Assembly: GCF_002214505.1 (NCBI RefSeq)
Contig: NZ_CP015103.1
Span: 186,001 to 250,000 of the forward strand
Direction: 5' to 3'
DNA length: 64,000 nucleotides
Source: Thermococcus siculi
GTDB lineage: Archaea; Methanobacteriota_B; Thermococci; Thermococcales; Thermococcaceae
Both the position numbers and the translations under genes were made by a program. This document shows, piece after piece, positions 7,608 to 15,713 of this stretch. Under the pieces are notes generated by a model. The model saw only the letters and a list, made by a program, of their open reading frames with translations. It ran no database searches and was not told where the DNA came from. Positions within the stretch are counted from its first letter, which is position 1; each line of letters begins with the position of its first letter.

Positions 7608-8786
7608 TTAGAGCTTTGAGAGGGCCTCGTTCATCCTATGCATGGCTTCCATGAGCTTTTGCTTGTCCGTGGCGTAGCTTATCCTTATCCAGCCCTCTCC
7701 GGCCTTTCCGAATGCTGTTCCCGGAATGACGACCACTCCAGCGTTCTCGAGGAGCCAGTCCGCGAAGTCCTCGCTGCTCATGTCGAGTTCTGGATCGATC
7801 TTGGCCCATATGTAAAAGGCTCCCTTCGGCCTGAAAGGCTCAATGTGGGGCATCTTGTGGAGGTGTTTGAGGACGAGCCGTCTCCTCTCGGCGTAGACCT
7901 TCCTCATGGTCTCAAGGGCTTCCCAGCTGCGCTTGTCCCTGAGGGCGGTTATCCCCGCTATCTGTATGAAGGAAGTGACGTTTCCTATGACGTAGGCGTG
8001 GAGCTTTATCATGTCCCTGATGACCTGACTCGGGGCAATCGTGAAGCCGAGCCTCCAGCCGGTCATGGCGAAGGTCTTTGAGAAGCTGTTGGCGAGGATG
8101 GTGTTGTCGGGGGCGTACTTTATCATCGGGTAGTGTTTGGCCCCCTCGTAGAGGAAGTGCTCGTAAGGCTCGTCGCTGAGGATGTAGAGGTTGTAGTCCT
8201 CGGCTATGTCCGCTATGGCCTTGACGGTCTTCTTCTTGAGGACCGCCCCGGTGGGGTTGTTGGGGTAGTTTATGACGAGCATTCTGGTCCTTTTAGTTAT
8301 CGCCTCGACGAGCTCGTCCGGATCGACCTGGAACTCGTTCTCCTCGCGGAGCGGAATCCTGATTATACCCGCCTCCGCTATCTTCGCGTCCTCAACGTAG
8401 CACACGAAGGCAGGGTCGGGGATGATAACATCATCGTCCTGCTCCAGAAGGGTCTGGAAGGCTAGATAAGTTGCCTCGTAGGCACCTGCGGTAACTATGA
8501 TGTCGTCCGCCGAAACGTCTACCTTATAATGGGTCTTGTAGTACTCCGCTATCGCCTCGCGGAACTCGGGGATGCCCGCGTTGGGCGTGTAGTGGGTGTA
8601 TCCCTCATCGATGGCCCTCTTGGCGGCCTCCTTGATCACCTCGGGAGTGTCAAAATCTGGCTCCCCGATGCCGAGGGATATGACGTTCTCCATCTTTCTG
8701 GCCTTCTCGAAGAGTTCTCTAATTTTCGAGCGCTGAATGAGATTTATTCTGCCGGCGAGGAAGTACTTGCGTTTTTTATATCTCAT
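7608..8786 (-). CDS. Class I/II PLP-dependent aminotransferase
   Basis: A 392-residue fold-type I aminotransferase of the AspC/ArAT subgroup (I-gamma). Visible landmarks are GIGEPDFDTP (about 39-48), the YTPNAGIPEFREAIA segment, NYPNNPTGAV for the substrate carboxylate region, SDEPYEHF for the PLP-ring aspartate and tyrosine, and SFSKTFAMTGWRLG with the Schiff-base lysine. The C-terminal RISYA arginine binds the substrate alpha-carboxylate. Members act on aspartate, aromatic amino acids or alanine; the exact specificity cannot be fixed here. A TTTATAAAA box on the minus strand near 8826-8836 and GAGGTGGT before the ATG support the start. The basic N-terminus RYKKRKYF is slightly longer than usual. 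Confidence 0.9.
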   Translation of the reverse strand: MRYKKRKYFLAGRINLIQRSKIRELFEKARKMENVISLGIGEPDFDTPEVIKEAAKRAIDEGYTHYTPNAGIPEFREAIAEYYKTHYKVDVSADDIIVTAGAYEATYLAFQTLLEQDDDVIIPDPAFVCYVEDAKIAEAGIIRIPLREENEFQVDPDELVEAITKRTRMLVINYPNNPTGAVLKKKTVKAIADIAEDYNLYILSDEPYEHFLYEGAKHYPMIKYAPDNTILANSFSKTFAMTGWRLGFTIAPSQVIRDMIKLHAYVIGNVTSFIQIAGITALRDKRSWEALETMRKVYAERRRLVLKHLHKMPHIEPFRPKGAFYIWAKIDPELDMSSEDFADWLLENAGVVVIPGTAFGKAGEGWIRISYATDKQKLMEAMHRMNEALSKL

Positions 8787-8872
8787 GAAGGCACCACCTC
8801 AAGCAATCCGAGAATAATGGGGGGATTTTATAAACCTATCCACCCGCGAGTACATAAATATGCACTCTGTGT

Positions 8873-9280
8873 CTACAAAACTTCGACGAGGGCGGCCTTT
8901 TCAAAAGAAGTTTTCAGTTTTTCTTTTTCGCAACCGTTCACGGGCAACTCTTCGAGGCCGAGTTCCATTATCAGGTTTCTGGCCCGTTCGCGGTCTCCGA
9001 AAACCACCAGGTAGTTTTCCCCGTCTCTAATCCCCCACTCGGCTATCGCGTCCTTTATCTGGAGCTTCCCGGAGAGCCTGAGGAGGAGTTCGCCCCCGAG
9101 GGTTCTCGCGTGGTTGGTGCCCCTCTCAAATGCGCGCAGACTCAGAAGGGCCGCAAACGCCACCTCCTCCCAGCACTCGGCCCTCACTATCTGGAAGTCT
9201 CCTCTTATCTTTGGTATGATTTCCTCCGAGTTTTTGACCAGCACCTTCGCGACCTGGAGATTCGAGGTTACTTCTTTCAT
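8873..9280 (-). CDS. cgi121: KEOPS complex subunit Cgi121
   Basis: About 135 residues, matching archaeal Cgi121, the KEOPS subunit that binds Bud32 and the tRNA CCA end during synthesis of N6-threonylcarbamoyladenosine at tRNA position 37. The family-typical segment LLLRLSGKLQIKDAIAEWGI lies in the centre, preceded by ARTLGGE. The ATG at 9280 with GGTGG upstream is chosen over the TTG at 9292. It is monocistronic here, not next to kae1 or bud32, as is usual in Thermococcales. Confidence 0.85.
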   Translation of the reverse strand: MKEVTSNLQVAKVLVKNSEEIIPKIRGDFQIVRAECWEEVAFAALLSLRAFERGTNHARTLGGELLLRLSGKLQIKDAIAEWGIRDGENYLVVFGDRERARNLIMELGLEELPVNGCEKEKLKTSFEKAALVEVL

Positions 9281-9339
9281 TCCGCCACCCAAACACGGGT
9301 GGAATTTTTGGCGTTAAAACCCTTTCTGCGCTTCCCCTT

Positions 9340-9425
9340 CGACCAAATTTTTGTATTTTTTGAAAACTCCAAATTTTATAAAAAATTTTTGAAAATCATA
9401 ATATGATGATAATATTAAGCAAGCG
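9340..9425. promoter_or_regulatory. Very A+T-rich tract upstream of the RHH-ftsZ genes
   Basis: This stretch is strikingly A/T-rich against the surrounding G+C-rich sequence, with repeated runs of A and T of five to six bases. It contains a perfect odd palindrome ATCATA-A-TATGAT (9395-9407) and TAATATTA (9410-9417). A TATTTAACT element near 9430-9438 would place the start of transcription about 30 bases before the RHH gene. The tract may be intrinsically bent or an operator region for the RHH protein; both are inferences. Confidence 0.5.
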
Positions 9426-9489
9426 CAAAGTATTTAACTAATTAAAACACTAACTATTTCAGCGGCTTGCCGTACTGGGTGGTGCAGGG

Positions 9490-9681
9490 ATGAGCAAGAT
9501 GCGTATCATCAGTGTACAGCTTCCCCAGGGGCTTATCAACGCCATGGATCAGCTCGTTAAGAAGGGCGTCTATCCCAACAGGAGCGAGATAATCAGGGAG
9601 GCAATACGCGAGCTTTTGAAGAAGGAACTCTACCAGCTCGAGACTGAGGAACGCTCAACGCCTGACTACATACTGAAATAA
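9490..9681 (+). CDS. Ribbon-helix-helix (CopG-like) regulator upstream of ftsZ
   Basis: A 63-residue protein with a single RHH fold: the strand [13 protein letters not shown], then helices around [10 protein letters not shown] and the signature [18 protein letters not shown]. Such proteins dimerise and bind short palindromes. It lies 67 bases before ftsZ in the same direction, resembling the arrangement of the short RHH regulator CdrS near cell-division genes in haloarchaea. Regulation of division genes, including its own operon, is therefore a reasonable inference. The AT-rich palindromic region upstream is the candidate target. Confidence 0.88.
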   Translation: MSKMRIISVQLPQGLINAMDQLVKKGVYPNRSEIIREAIRELLKKELYQLETEERSTPDYILK

Positions 9682-9748
9682 GCCGCTCGAATCAACGTTC
9701 AAATCAAAGTTATATAATAGTCCAATTCGACTGAGGGGGTTGGGGCAG

Positions 9749-11002
9749 ATGGTATTTAAACTCTTGGAACAGGCAGGAATTAAACTCGATCTGGACGAAG
9801 AGCCCAGGAGGGCGCAGATTGAAGGATTCCCCGACGGAGACCTCGAGGATCTGATAAGGATCGTTATAGTCGGCGTTGGCGGTTCTGGAAACAACACCAT
9901 AACCAGGCTCTTCGAGCTTGGCGTTCAGGGTGCCGAGCTTATAGCCATGAACACCGATGCTCAGCACCTCGCCAGAACCAAGGCGCACAAGAAGCTCCTT
10001 CTCGGAAAGGAGATAACCCAGGGCAAGGGTTCGGGCGGAAACCCTGAGGTAGGCTACCGCGCCGCCGAGGCGAGCGCCCACGAGATCGCCGAGACCATAG
10101 GTGACGCCGATCTGGTTTTCATAACCGCTGGTATGGGCAACGGTACTGGTACCGGCGCTGCCCCGGTTGTAGCCAAAGTGATAAAGGAGCGCGCCAGGCA
10201 CAACGGCCGCTTTAGGGAGCCGCTCGTCGTAAGCGTCGTTACCTACCCGTTCAAGAACGAGGGCAAGATAAGGATTGAGAAGGCCAAGGCGGGCATAAAG
10301 GCCCTCATGTACTACTCGGACACCGTTATCATAATCGAGAACGACAAGCTCCTCAAGCTCGTTCCCAAGCTTCCGATCAACGCTGCCTTCCGCTTCGCCG
10401 ATGAAATCATCGCAAGGATGGTCAAGGGCATCACCGAGACCATAAAGCTTCCGTCGATGGTCAACATCGACTTCGCCGACGTCTACAGCGTCATGCACAA
10501 CGGAGGAGCCGCTTTGATAGGAATAGGCGAGAGCGACTCCAGCAACAGGGCGGTCGACGCCGTCAAGAACGCCCTCGAGAACAAGATGCTCGAGGTGGAG
10601 TACGGGAGCGGCGACAGGGCACTGGTTCACTTCACCGTCGGGCCTGACGTCAGCCTCGGTGAGATAAACGACGCCATGAACATCGTCTACGAGAAGCTCG
10701 GTGAGAAGAGCGAGATCAAGTGGGGCGCAAGGATCGACGAGGACATGGGTAAGGTCGTCCGCGCCATGGTCATCATGACCGGCGTTAAATCCCCGCACAT
10801 ACTCGGCGGGGAGCACGCCCTCCAGCTCGGCTCCTCGATGAAGGACAACATAATAACCACCGAGCCGGTCAAGCCATTCAAATCGAAGGACGGTGACTTC
10901 GACAGGATATTCAACACGATATCTGGCAGACCAGAGAAGAAGGGCAAGGAGCTTCCACCCTACGCGAAGAGGGTTCTGGACGAGTTCCTCGACATAGCGT
11001 GA
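9749..11002 (+). CDS. ftsZ: Cell division protein FtsZ
   Basis: A 417-residue tubulin-like GTPase that polymerises at the division site. Glycine loop GVGGSGNNT (about 42-50), tubulin signature GMGNGTGTG (128-136) and T7 loop NIDFAD (239-244) with both catalytic aspartates are intact, so the protein should be an active polymerising GTPase. The ATG at 9749 is chosen over the TTG at 9740; it gives the archaeal N-terminus [13 protein letters not shown]-terminal tail of about 30 residues ends in [16 protein letters not shown], a plausible partner-binding peptide. It sits between an RHH regulator and a parA-RHH pair. Confidence 0.96.
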   Translation: MVFKLLEQAGIKLDLDEEPRRAQIEGFPDGDLEDLIRIVIVGVGGSGNNTITRLFELGVQGAELIAMNTDAQHLARTKAHKKLLLGKEITQGKGSGGNPEVGYRAAEASAHEIAETIGDADLVFITAGMGNGTGTGAAPVVAKVIKERARHNGRFREPLVVSVVTYPFKNEGKIRIEKAKAGIKALMYYSDTVIIIENDKLLKLVPKLPINAAFRFADEIIARMVKGITETIKLPSMVNIDFADVYSVMHNGGAALIGIGESDSSNRAVDAVKNALENKMLEVEYGSGDRALVHFTVGPDVSLGEINDAMNIVYEKLGEKSEIKWGARIDEDMGKVVRAMVIMTGVKSPHILGGEHALQLGSSMKDNIITTEPVKPFKSKDGDFDRIFNTISGRPEKKGKELPPYAKRVLDEFLDIA

Positions 11003-11038
11003 CCCTTTCCTTTATCCTTTAAGTCAGGTGATGATTCT

Positions 11039-11809
11039 ATGGCAGTGGTGATTAGCGTAGCCAATCAGAAGGGTGGCGTCGGCAAGACCACCCTCACCAT
11101 GAACCTCGCCTACGCCCTCGCTGAAATGGGCAGGAAGGTTCTCCTGGTGGACATAGACCCGCAGTTCAACCTCACCTTTGGCCTGATAGGCATGAAGGTC
11201 CTGGAGCACGGCGACAGCAACGTTGGGACGCTCATGACGAGGGACAGTGACATCGATGAAACGGTGGTGAACGTCAGGAAAAACATCGATCTCATACCGA
11301 GCCACCTCAACCTCTCCGCCAAGGAGATAGAGATCATCAACACCTACAACCGTGAGAGAAGGCTGGAGAAGGCGCTGACGCCTGTTCTCCCGGACTACGA
11401 CTACGTTTTCATAGACAACCCGCCGAGCATGGGCATCTTCCTGGTAAACTCGCTCACCGCTTCCGACTACGTTCTAATCCCGCTGGAGCTGAGCTACTTC
11501 GGCGTCATCGGAATGCAGCTCATGTTCAACCTCATGCGCATGATCCGCGAGGAGACCAACGAGAACCTCAAGCTCTTGGGCCTGGTTCCCAATAAGTTCA
11601 CCCGGCAGACGAAGGTTCCGAAGATGCGCCTCAAGGAGCTGCGGGAGACCTATCCGGATGCCCCGATACTGACGACGATCCCGAAGGCGATAGCCCTTGA
11701 GAAGGCCCAGAGCCAGGGCGTTAGCATATTCGAGTTTGACGGTGATGGGAGGGCCGCCAAGGCCTTTTCAAAGCTCGCGAGAGAGGTGGTCGAACTTGTC
11801 GAAGGATAA
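11039..11809 (+). CDS. ParA/Soj family partition ATPase
   Basis: A 256-residue ParA-type ATPase with the deviant Walker A KGGVGKTT (11-18), Walker A' LLVDIDPQFNLT and Walker B YVFIDNPPS. Unlike many MinD proteins it lacks an obvious C-terminal amphipathic membrane helix, so DNA partition is more likely than membrane work. GGTGATG precedes the ATG. The next gene, encoding a basic RHH protein, starts inside its last codons, giving a ParA plus centromere-binding-protein pair as in SegAB or type Ib plasmid partition modules. Its place directly after ftsZ suggests coupling of segregation and division. Confidence 0.9.
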   Translation: MAVVISVANQKGGVGKTTLTMNLAYALAEMGRKVLLVDIDPQFNLTFGLIGMKVLEHGDSNVGTLMTRDSDIDETVVNVRKNIDLIPSHLNLSAKEIEIINTYNRERRLEKALTPVLPDYDYVFIDNPPSMGIFLVNSLTASDYVLIPLELSYFGVIGMQLMFNLMRMIREETNENLKLLGLVPNKFTRQTKVPKMRLKELRETYPDAPILTTIPKAIALEKAQSQGVSIFEFDGDGRAAKAFSKLAREVVELVEG

Positions 11810-12134
11810 AATCCCCAAACTGTTTGACGGTTCCGTTAATGAACTCACGAAGCCCTCGAAACCGAAGCGGGAGGACAGGCCCCTTAAGTCAAAGGATCTG
11901 AAGAAGGAGAAGATGCAGAAGACCCTCTACATCAGCAGGGATATGAACAGGAAGCTCATCGAGCTTTACGCCGATGAGGGCAGGAGGCAGAGCGTCATCG
12001 TCGAGGATGCGGTTAACCTCTACTACTACCTCAAGCTGGCCCTCGGCGATAAGAAGTTCAACGAGCTACTGAGTGCCGCCAAGAGGGAAGATCCGGACTT
12101 CCTGAGGGGCTACATGGAGAAGTTCAAGCTCTGA
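11796..12134 (+). CDS. RHH DNA-binding partner of ParA (ParB/SegB-like, putative)
   Basis: A 112-residue protein starting at TTG 11796, with GAGGTGGT five bases upstream; this start overlaps the end of parA by 14 bases. The first 45 residues are basic and unstructured (KPSKPKREDRPLKSKDLKK). They are followed by an RHH-like domain: strand KTLYISRDMNRKLI and helix RRQSVIVEDAVNLYYYL. The architecture, a flexible basic arm plus RHH, is that of ParG/SegB-type centromere-binding proteins. The longer frame upstream is only parA in another frame. The function as ParA partner is inferred from coupling and fold. Confidence 0.75.
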   Translation: MSKDKIPKLFDGSVNELTKPSKPKREDRPLKSKDLKKEKMQKTLYISRDMNRKLIELYADEGRRQSVIVEDAVNLYYYLKLALGDKKFNELLSAAKREDPDFLRGYMEKFKL

Positions 12135-12232
12135 CGTTAATTCAGATCATGAACTCAGGCCTGGAATCAGATGTTAAAATCAAGCCCCAACTCCCGATGA
12201 GAGGGCCATGCCCTTGAAATCAGCGTCTGGAA

Positions 12233-12697
12233 TCACTCGCAGTACGTTTCGACTATCCTCTGTATTATTTTGCTCGTCTTGGCCCTGTCGCTCTTGTAGA
12301 GGTAGGGTATCCTTATGACCTCCGCCTCTATCCCGTGCTTTCTCAGCTCCTCCTTCAGCCTCTCGCAGTTGAAGGTTTGATCCGGGCCAACGGCCACGAT
12401 GTCGGGGTCGATCCTCTTTACAAGCTCGTAGTCGATGGTTCCGGGGGTGCCGATGTAGACCTCGTCCACCATCTCGAGCGCCCTGAGTATCTCCGCCCTA
12501 TCCTCGGCGCTGTTGACCGGTTCCCTGCGCTTCTGCATTCGGACGGTATCGTCGTGGGCCACTATCACTATCAGCTCGTCTCCCAGCTCCTTTGCCTGCC
12601 TTAGAAAGTGGATGTGGCCAACGTGGAGGAGGTCAAAAACCCCGCCCGTAAGGACCCGAATCTTCTTTTTCTTCACCTTCCCCTCGTTACCCCTCAT
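12233..12697 (-). CDS. ribL: FAD synthase RibL (cytidylyltransferase-like)
   Basis: A 154-residue nucleotidyltransferase of the HIGH family. The motifs [15 protein letters not shown] (HxGH) and, further on, [17 protein letters not shown] (the second nucleotide-binding segment in place of ISSTxIR) are characteristic of archaeal RibL, which makes FAD from FMN and an NTP; glycerol-3-phosphate cytidylyltransferase is the main alternative. Last gene of a leftward operon after the PUA protein (1-base gap) and PyrF. The lysine-rich extension KVKKKKIR before the first strand is common in Thermococcales. Confidence 0.85.
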   Translation of the reverse strand: MRGNEGKVKKKKIRVLTGGVFDLLHVGHIHFLRQAKELGDELIVIVAHDDTVRMQKRREPVNSAEDRAEILRALEMVDEVYIGTPGTIDYELVKRIDPDIVAVGPDQTFNCERLKEELRKHGIEAEVIRIPYLYKSDRAKTSKIIQRIVETYCE

Positions 12698-12698
12698 C

Positions 12699-13217
12699 TC
12701 AGCCCACCGTGAGTTCCCATATCTTGTCTTTGGCGTGGTGAATGTTCTTCACTGCCTTTCCCTTGGGCTTCTCCTTCATGGCCTTCCCACTCATGAGGGC
12801 CACCCCAATCGCGAGCGGCCTCCCGTAGTCCTCCTCAACCACGAAGACGAAGTCCCCCTCATTGATGTTCTCATCGGCGTCGGTTATTCCAGCCGCCATC
12901 ACATCGGCGCCCTTGATGATGAACGGTACCGCCCCCGCATCGACAACCACCCTTCTCGGCCATTTCCTGAGATCCTCCTCGTTGGAAAGCTCGTAGAGCG
13001 CTATGACGAGCGGGAATACCAGCTCTTTCCTCCTTATGAAGAAGGGCTTTCCGTTGACGAGGATTATCTCGGTTGTCTTGTCGAACTCGGCCAGCTCAAC
13101 GCGGTCTTTCTTGCTCAGCATCTTCTTTGCTATCTCCTCACCGAAAATCTCGCTCATCTCGCGGATTATCTCCTTAACTTCCTTCTTGCTGAGCGGGTGC
13201 TTGACCTTCAGCTCCAT
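12699..13217 (-). CDS. PUA domain RNA-binding protein (MCT-1/Tma20-like)
   Basis: A 172-residue archaeal protein with an N-terminal pre-PUA (DUF1947) region of about 80 residues and a C-terminal PUA domain (about 85-160) with [22 protein letters not shown], the typical PUA core. Eukaryotic relatives MCT-1/Tma20 act in ribosome recycling and reinitiation; an analogous role on tRNA or ribosomes is likely but not shown. Its ATG shares one base with the pyrF stop (TGATG), so translation is coupled. Confidence 0.85.
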   Translation of the reverse strand: MELKVKHPLSKKEVKEIIREMSEIFGEEIAKKMLSKKDRVELAEFDKTTEIILVNGKPFFIRRKELVFPLVIALYELSNEEDLRKWPRRVVVDAGAVPFIIKGADVMAAGITDADENINEGDFVFVVEEDYGRPLAIGVALMSGKAMKEKPKGKAVKNIHHAKDKIWELTVG

Positions 13218-13858
13218 CAGACCACCCCCTCTATCTCCTCGAAAATCCTCCTCGCGCTCTCCCTCGGGTTCTCGCTTCCGTATATCGAGCGCCCGACTAT
13301 GATGTAGTCTGCGCCCGCTCTTATAACCTCTTCCGCCTTCCCGCCCTGGGCCCCAACTCCAGGGGTTATGACCCTGATGCCCGGCTTGAGCTTCGAGCGG
13401 ATGTATTCAACGCGCTCCGGTCTCGTTGCGGGAGCTATAACCCCGAAGGATTCAAGCTCGTTGGCGAGTTCGATAAGCCCCTCCGTAACTGGCTGGATGA
13501 ACTCCTTCGCCCCGGGATGGCTCATCTCGACAACGATTATCGTTTCTCCAAGCTCCATAACGGCCTCAACGCTGTCCCTCCCGACGAAGCCGTGGGCTAT
13601 GATGTAATCCGCCCCAGCCTCGAAGACCTTCCTGGCTATCAGCCTGTTGGTGTTGGGTATGTCAGCCAGCTTGACGTCGGCTATTATCGGAAGTCCGGTA
13701 ACCTGCTTCAGCTCGGTGATTATCTTTAATCCGGAGCCGATTATCAGCGGCCAGTTGATCTTTATCGCCCAGAGATATTCGGCGGTGCATTCCGCTATCT
13801 CAAGGGCCCTCTCGCGCTCGTAGACATCAAGGGCTAGAATAAGCCTGCTCTCGCTCAT
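13217..13858 (-). CDS. pyrF: Orotidine 5'-phosphate decarboxylase
   Basis: A 213-residue TIM-barrel enzyme making UMP from OMP in pyrimidine synthesis. The catalytic DxKxxDI motif is present as ADVKLADIPNT, the substrate-binding LALDV opens the protein, and the phosphate-binding TPGVGAQGG and IIVGRSIY segments are at the C-terminal end. Length is typical of archaeal PyrF. It is the second gene in an operon after DUF4443 (4-base gap) and before the PUA protein. Confidence 0.95.
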   Translation of the reverse strand: MSESRLILALDVYERERALEIAECTAEYLWAIKINWPLIIGSGLKIITELKQVTGLPIIADVKLADIPNTNRLIARKVFEAGADYIIAHGFVGRDSVEAVMELGETIIVVEMSHPGAKEFIQPVTEGLIELANELESFGVIAPATRPERVEYIRSKLKPGIRVITPGVGAQGGKAEEVIRAGADYIIVGRSIYGSENPRESARRIFEEIEGVV

Positions 13859-13862
13859 CTCT

Positions 13863-14465
13863 TCACCTCACGAGGGACTTTATCTCCCCTGGGATGCATT
13901 CGCCCTTCATGAAGACCGCAACGTGGTAGGTGCTCTTCATGGAATCGGCCTCGCTCTCCGCCCAGGTGACGACCACAACGTCCCCCTCTCCGGGTGAGAG
14001 CTTCCGCTTCAACTCCTCGGCCAGCCCCGGCATCGTCTCTCCCAGCGGTCTGCCATCCTCGGGAAACACTATCTCCCCACCGCTAACCACGAGTATCATA
14101 GCGCCCCTCGCGTGGAACCTTATGGCCTCGTCGCGAAGTTCTATGCTCTTGAACTCCGGGGGATTCTTCACCACGAGGGCGTAGGCGGGGTATCCCTCAA
14201 CCTCCCCGGCGGGCAGGGCTTCGGAGAAGCAGTTTTGTATCCCTTCAAGGAGTTCGCGTCCCTTCTCGTTGAGAGAATGGCCCCTCTGGGCCGAGCTGAT
14301 GACGTCGAGGCTGGAGAGCTTCTTCAAAAGTGTTCTAACGCTCCCCTCGCCGAGTTCGAGGGTTTCCGATATGGTCTTTCTCCCCACGGGATTCTGAAGC
14401 ATGAAAAGAACGGCAACGGCATCCTCAAGAGTGAACTCAGGATAGGCTCCCCTCTTCCAGCTCAT
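13863..14465 (-). CDS. DUF4443 winged-helix protein
   Basis: A 200-residue protein with an N-terminal winged helix (about 10-75: TISETLELGEGSVRTLLKKL is the HTH) and a C-terminal alpha/beta domain seen in the archaeal DUF4443 family. The second domain may sense a small molecule; the ligand is unknown. It opens the operon DUF4443-pyrF-PUA-ribL, so regulation of nucleotide or flavin-related genes is conceivable. A TATA-like element (CTTTTAATTC on the minus strand near 14495-14505) precedes it. Confidence 0.75.
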   Translation of the reverse strand: MSWKRGAYPEFTLEDAVAVLFMLQNPVGRKTISETLELGEGSVRTLLKKLSSLDVISSAQRGHSLNEKGRELLEGIQNCFSEALPAGEVEGYPAYALVVKNPPEFKSIELRDEAIRFHARGAMILVVSGGEIVFPEDGRPLGETMPGLAEELKRKLSPGEGDVVVVTWAESEADSMKSTYHVAVFMKGECIPGEIKSLVR

Positions 14466-14523
14466 CGGCTTCCCTCCGAGAGAAATAGTTGGGGGAGAAT
14501 TAAAAGTTTGTGGAGAAAAGACC

Positions 14524-15672
14524 TCAGAGCCACCTGGGCTTGAGGCCGGCCCACATCCTCATCTTCTCGTGGGCTATGATGCGCGGTATGTTGCCCATCT
14601 CCTTCGGTCCTGGGTTCTTCATGTAGAAGGCGTTGACCTCGTAGACGGTGCCGAACTCCTTCCTCTCGACCGCCATCTTCCCGAGCCTGACGAGGTCGAC
14701 GAGGAGACCAGCGAGGGCCGGGCTGTCGTTTATCCTGCCGGTGATGACGATCTCGTCGTGGGCACCGTTGAATGAAACGTACTCGATGTGCATGGCTATG
14801 AACTTCTTGTCGCCGAGCGGCTCGAGGAAGCCGGTGGGCTTGATGTAGTGCGGGGCGTCGTAGCCGAGCAGGTCCTTGACAACGGAACTCTTGGTGAACT
14901 CCTTGCTCCTGTTCCTCTCCTTGTCGGTGAGGGCCAGGAAATCGTTGTTGCCGCCGATGTTGAACTGGGCTATGTCGAGGACGTAGCGGTTCCTCTGGGC
15001 TAGGTGGCTGAGGACGTCGGCGGTTAGCGGTGTCGCACCGGTGGCACCGTCGTCGCCGAAGATGACGAGGTTGCTCTCCTTCGCCAGCTCAACGAAGACC
15101 GGGTCGTTGGCTATCAGCGTCGGAATCGCGTTGACGAAGGCCGCTCCTCCAACCTCCTTCGCGTATTTAGCGGCCGCGTAGACGTAGACCTGGGTCGCGG
15201 TGAGCCTGTCCCTGTTGTCCTCCTCGATGGCCTTCTCAAGCTCCTCCCTGCTCTCGAAGGGGACGAAGGCCTCGGTGGTGCACACGTTGACGAAGACATC
15301 CGGCTTAAGCTCCTTCCACTCGTTGACGAGGTGCTCGACTGCTTCCTTAAGGGTCATCTCGTCGTCGAGGCCGGTCGCCTCAATCGGAAGGTTCCTGAGG
15401 CTCCTCAGGTGGATTCCCTTCCTCACGGTTACTCCCTTAAGGCTCTCCGGAGCCTCCGGGTCGTAGGCCTTAACCACCTCGTAGAGGTCCTTTCCTACCT
15501 TGGAAGCGTCGACGTCGTAGGAGCCGACTATCTCTATATCCTTGATTTTAATTGGGAGTTCGTCCGCAAGCGGAACTCCGTAAGGCTCCAGCTTTCCAGC
15601 CTTTATCTTCTCCAGCCCGCTCGCGAAGATGCTGGCAACGTATCCCTGCCCGAGTATGACAACCTTCACCAT
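14524..15672 (-). CDS. ino1: myo-Inositol-1-phosphate synthase
   Basis: About 382 residues; converts glucose 6-phosphate to L-myo-inositol 1-phosphate using NAD. The N-terminal Rossmann strand VKVVILGQGYVASIF, the NVCTTEAF and NAIPT segments, GDDGATGATPLTADVL and the family-specific QFNIGGNNDF are intact. In Thermococcales the product feeds di-myo-inositol phosphate, a heat and salt stress solute, consistent with the bifunctional gene just upstream. The ATG at 15672 has AAGGAGGTGG before it. It appears to have its own promoter (TATTTAA, minus strand, near 15713-15720) with an inverted repeat between TATA and start site. Confidence 0.95.
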   Translation of the reverse strand: MVKVVILGQGYVASIFASGLEKIKAGKLEPYGVPLADELPIKIKDIEIVGSYDVDASKVGKDLYEVVKAYDPEAPESLKGVTVRKGIHLRSLRNLPIEATGLDDEMTLKEAVEHLVNEWKELKPDVFVNVCTTEAFVPFESREELEKAIEEDNRDRLTATQVYVYAAAKYAKEVGGAAFVNAIPTLIANDPVFVELAKESNLVIFGDDGATGATPLTADVLSHLAQRNRYVLDIAQFNIGGNNDFLALTDKERNRSKEFTKSSVVKDLLGYDAPHYIKPTGFLEPLGDKKFIAMHIEYVSFNGAHDEIVITGRINDSPALAGLLVDLVRLGKMAVERKEFGTVYEVNAFYMKNPGPKEMGNIPRIIAHEKMRMWAGLKPRWL

Positions 15673-15693
15673 CTTATCCACCTCCTTGGTTGT

Positions 15694-15709
15694 TGTAAGA
15701 TATTTTACA
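15694..15709. promoter_or_regulatory. Inverted repeat in the inositol synthase promoter
   Basis: TGTAAGAT-ATTTTACA, a 16-base inverted repeat with one mismatched pair. On the minus strand the sequence CTATTTAAC at 15713-15721 looks like the TATA box for ino1, and the start site would be near 15690, so the repeat lies between TATA and start: a typical archaeal repressor position. No binding protein can be named. Confidence 0.5.
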
Positions 15710-15713
15710 GCAG

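Noticed and set aside
9710-10816. Long open frame on the minus strand
   Set aside because: It is antisense to ftsZ; all motifs are explained by the plus strand, and long antisense frames are common in G+C-rich codons.
12135-12232. Second C/D box sRNA
   Set aside because: Some CTGA and TGAT strings occur on the minus strand, but no proper RUGAUGA C box with correct spacing or closing stem was found.
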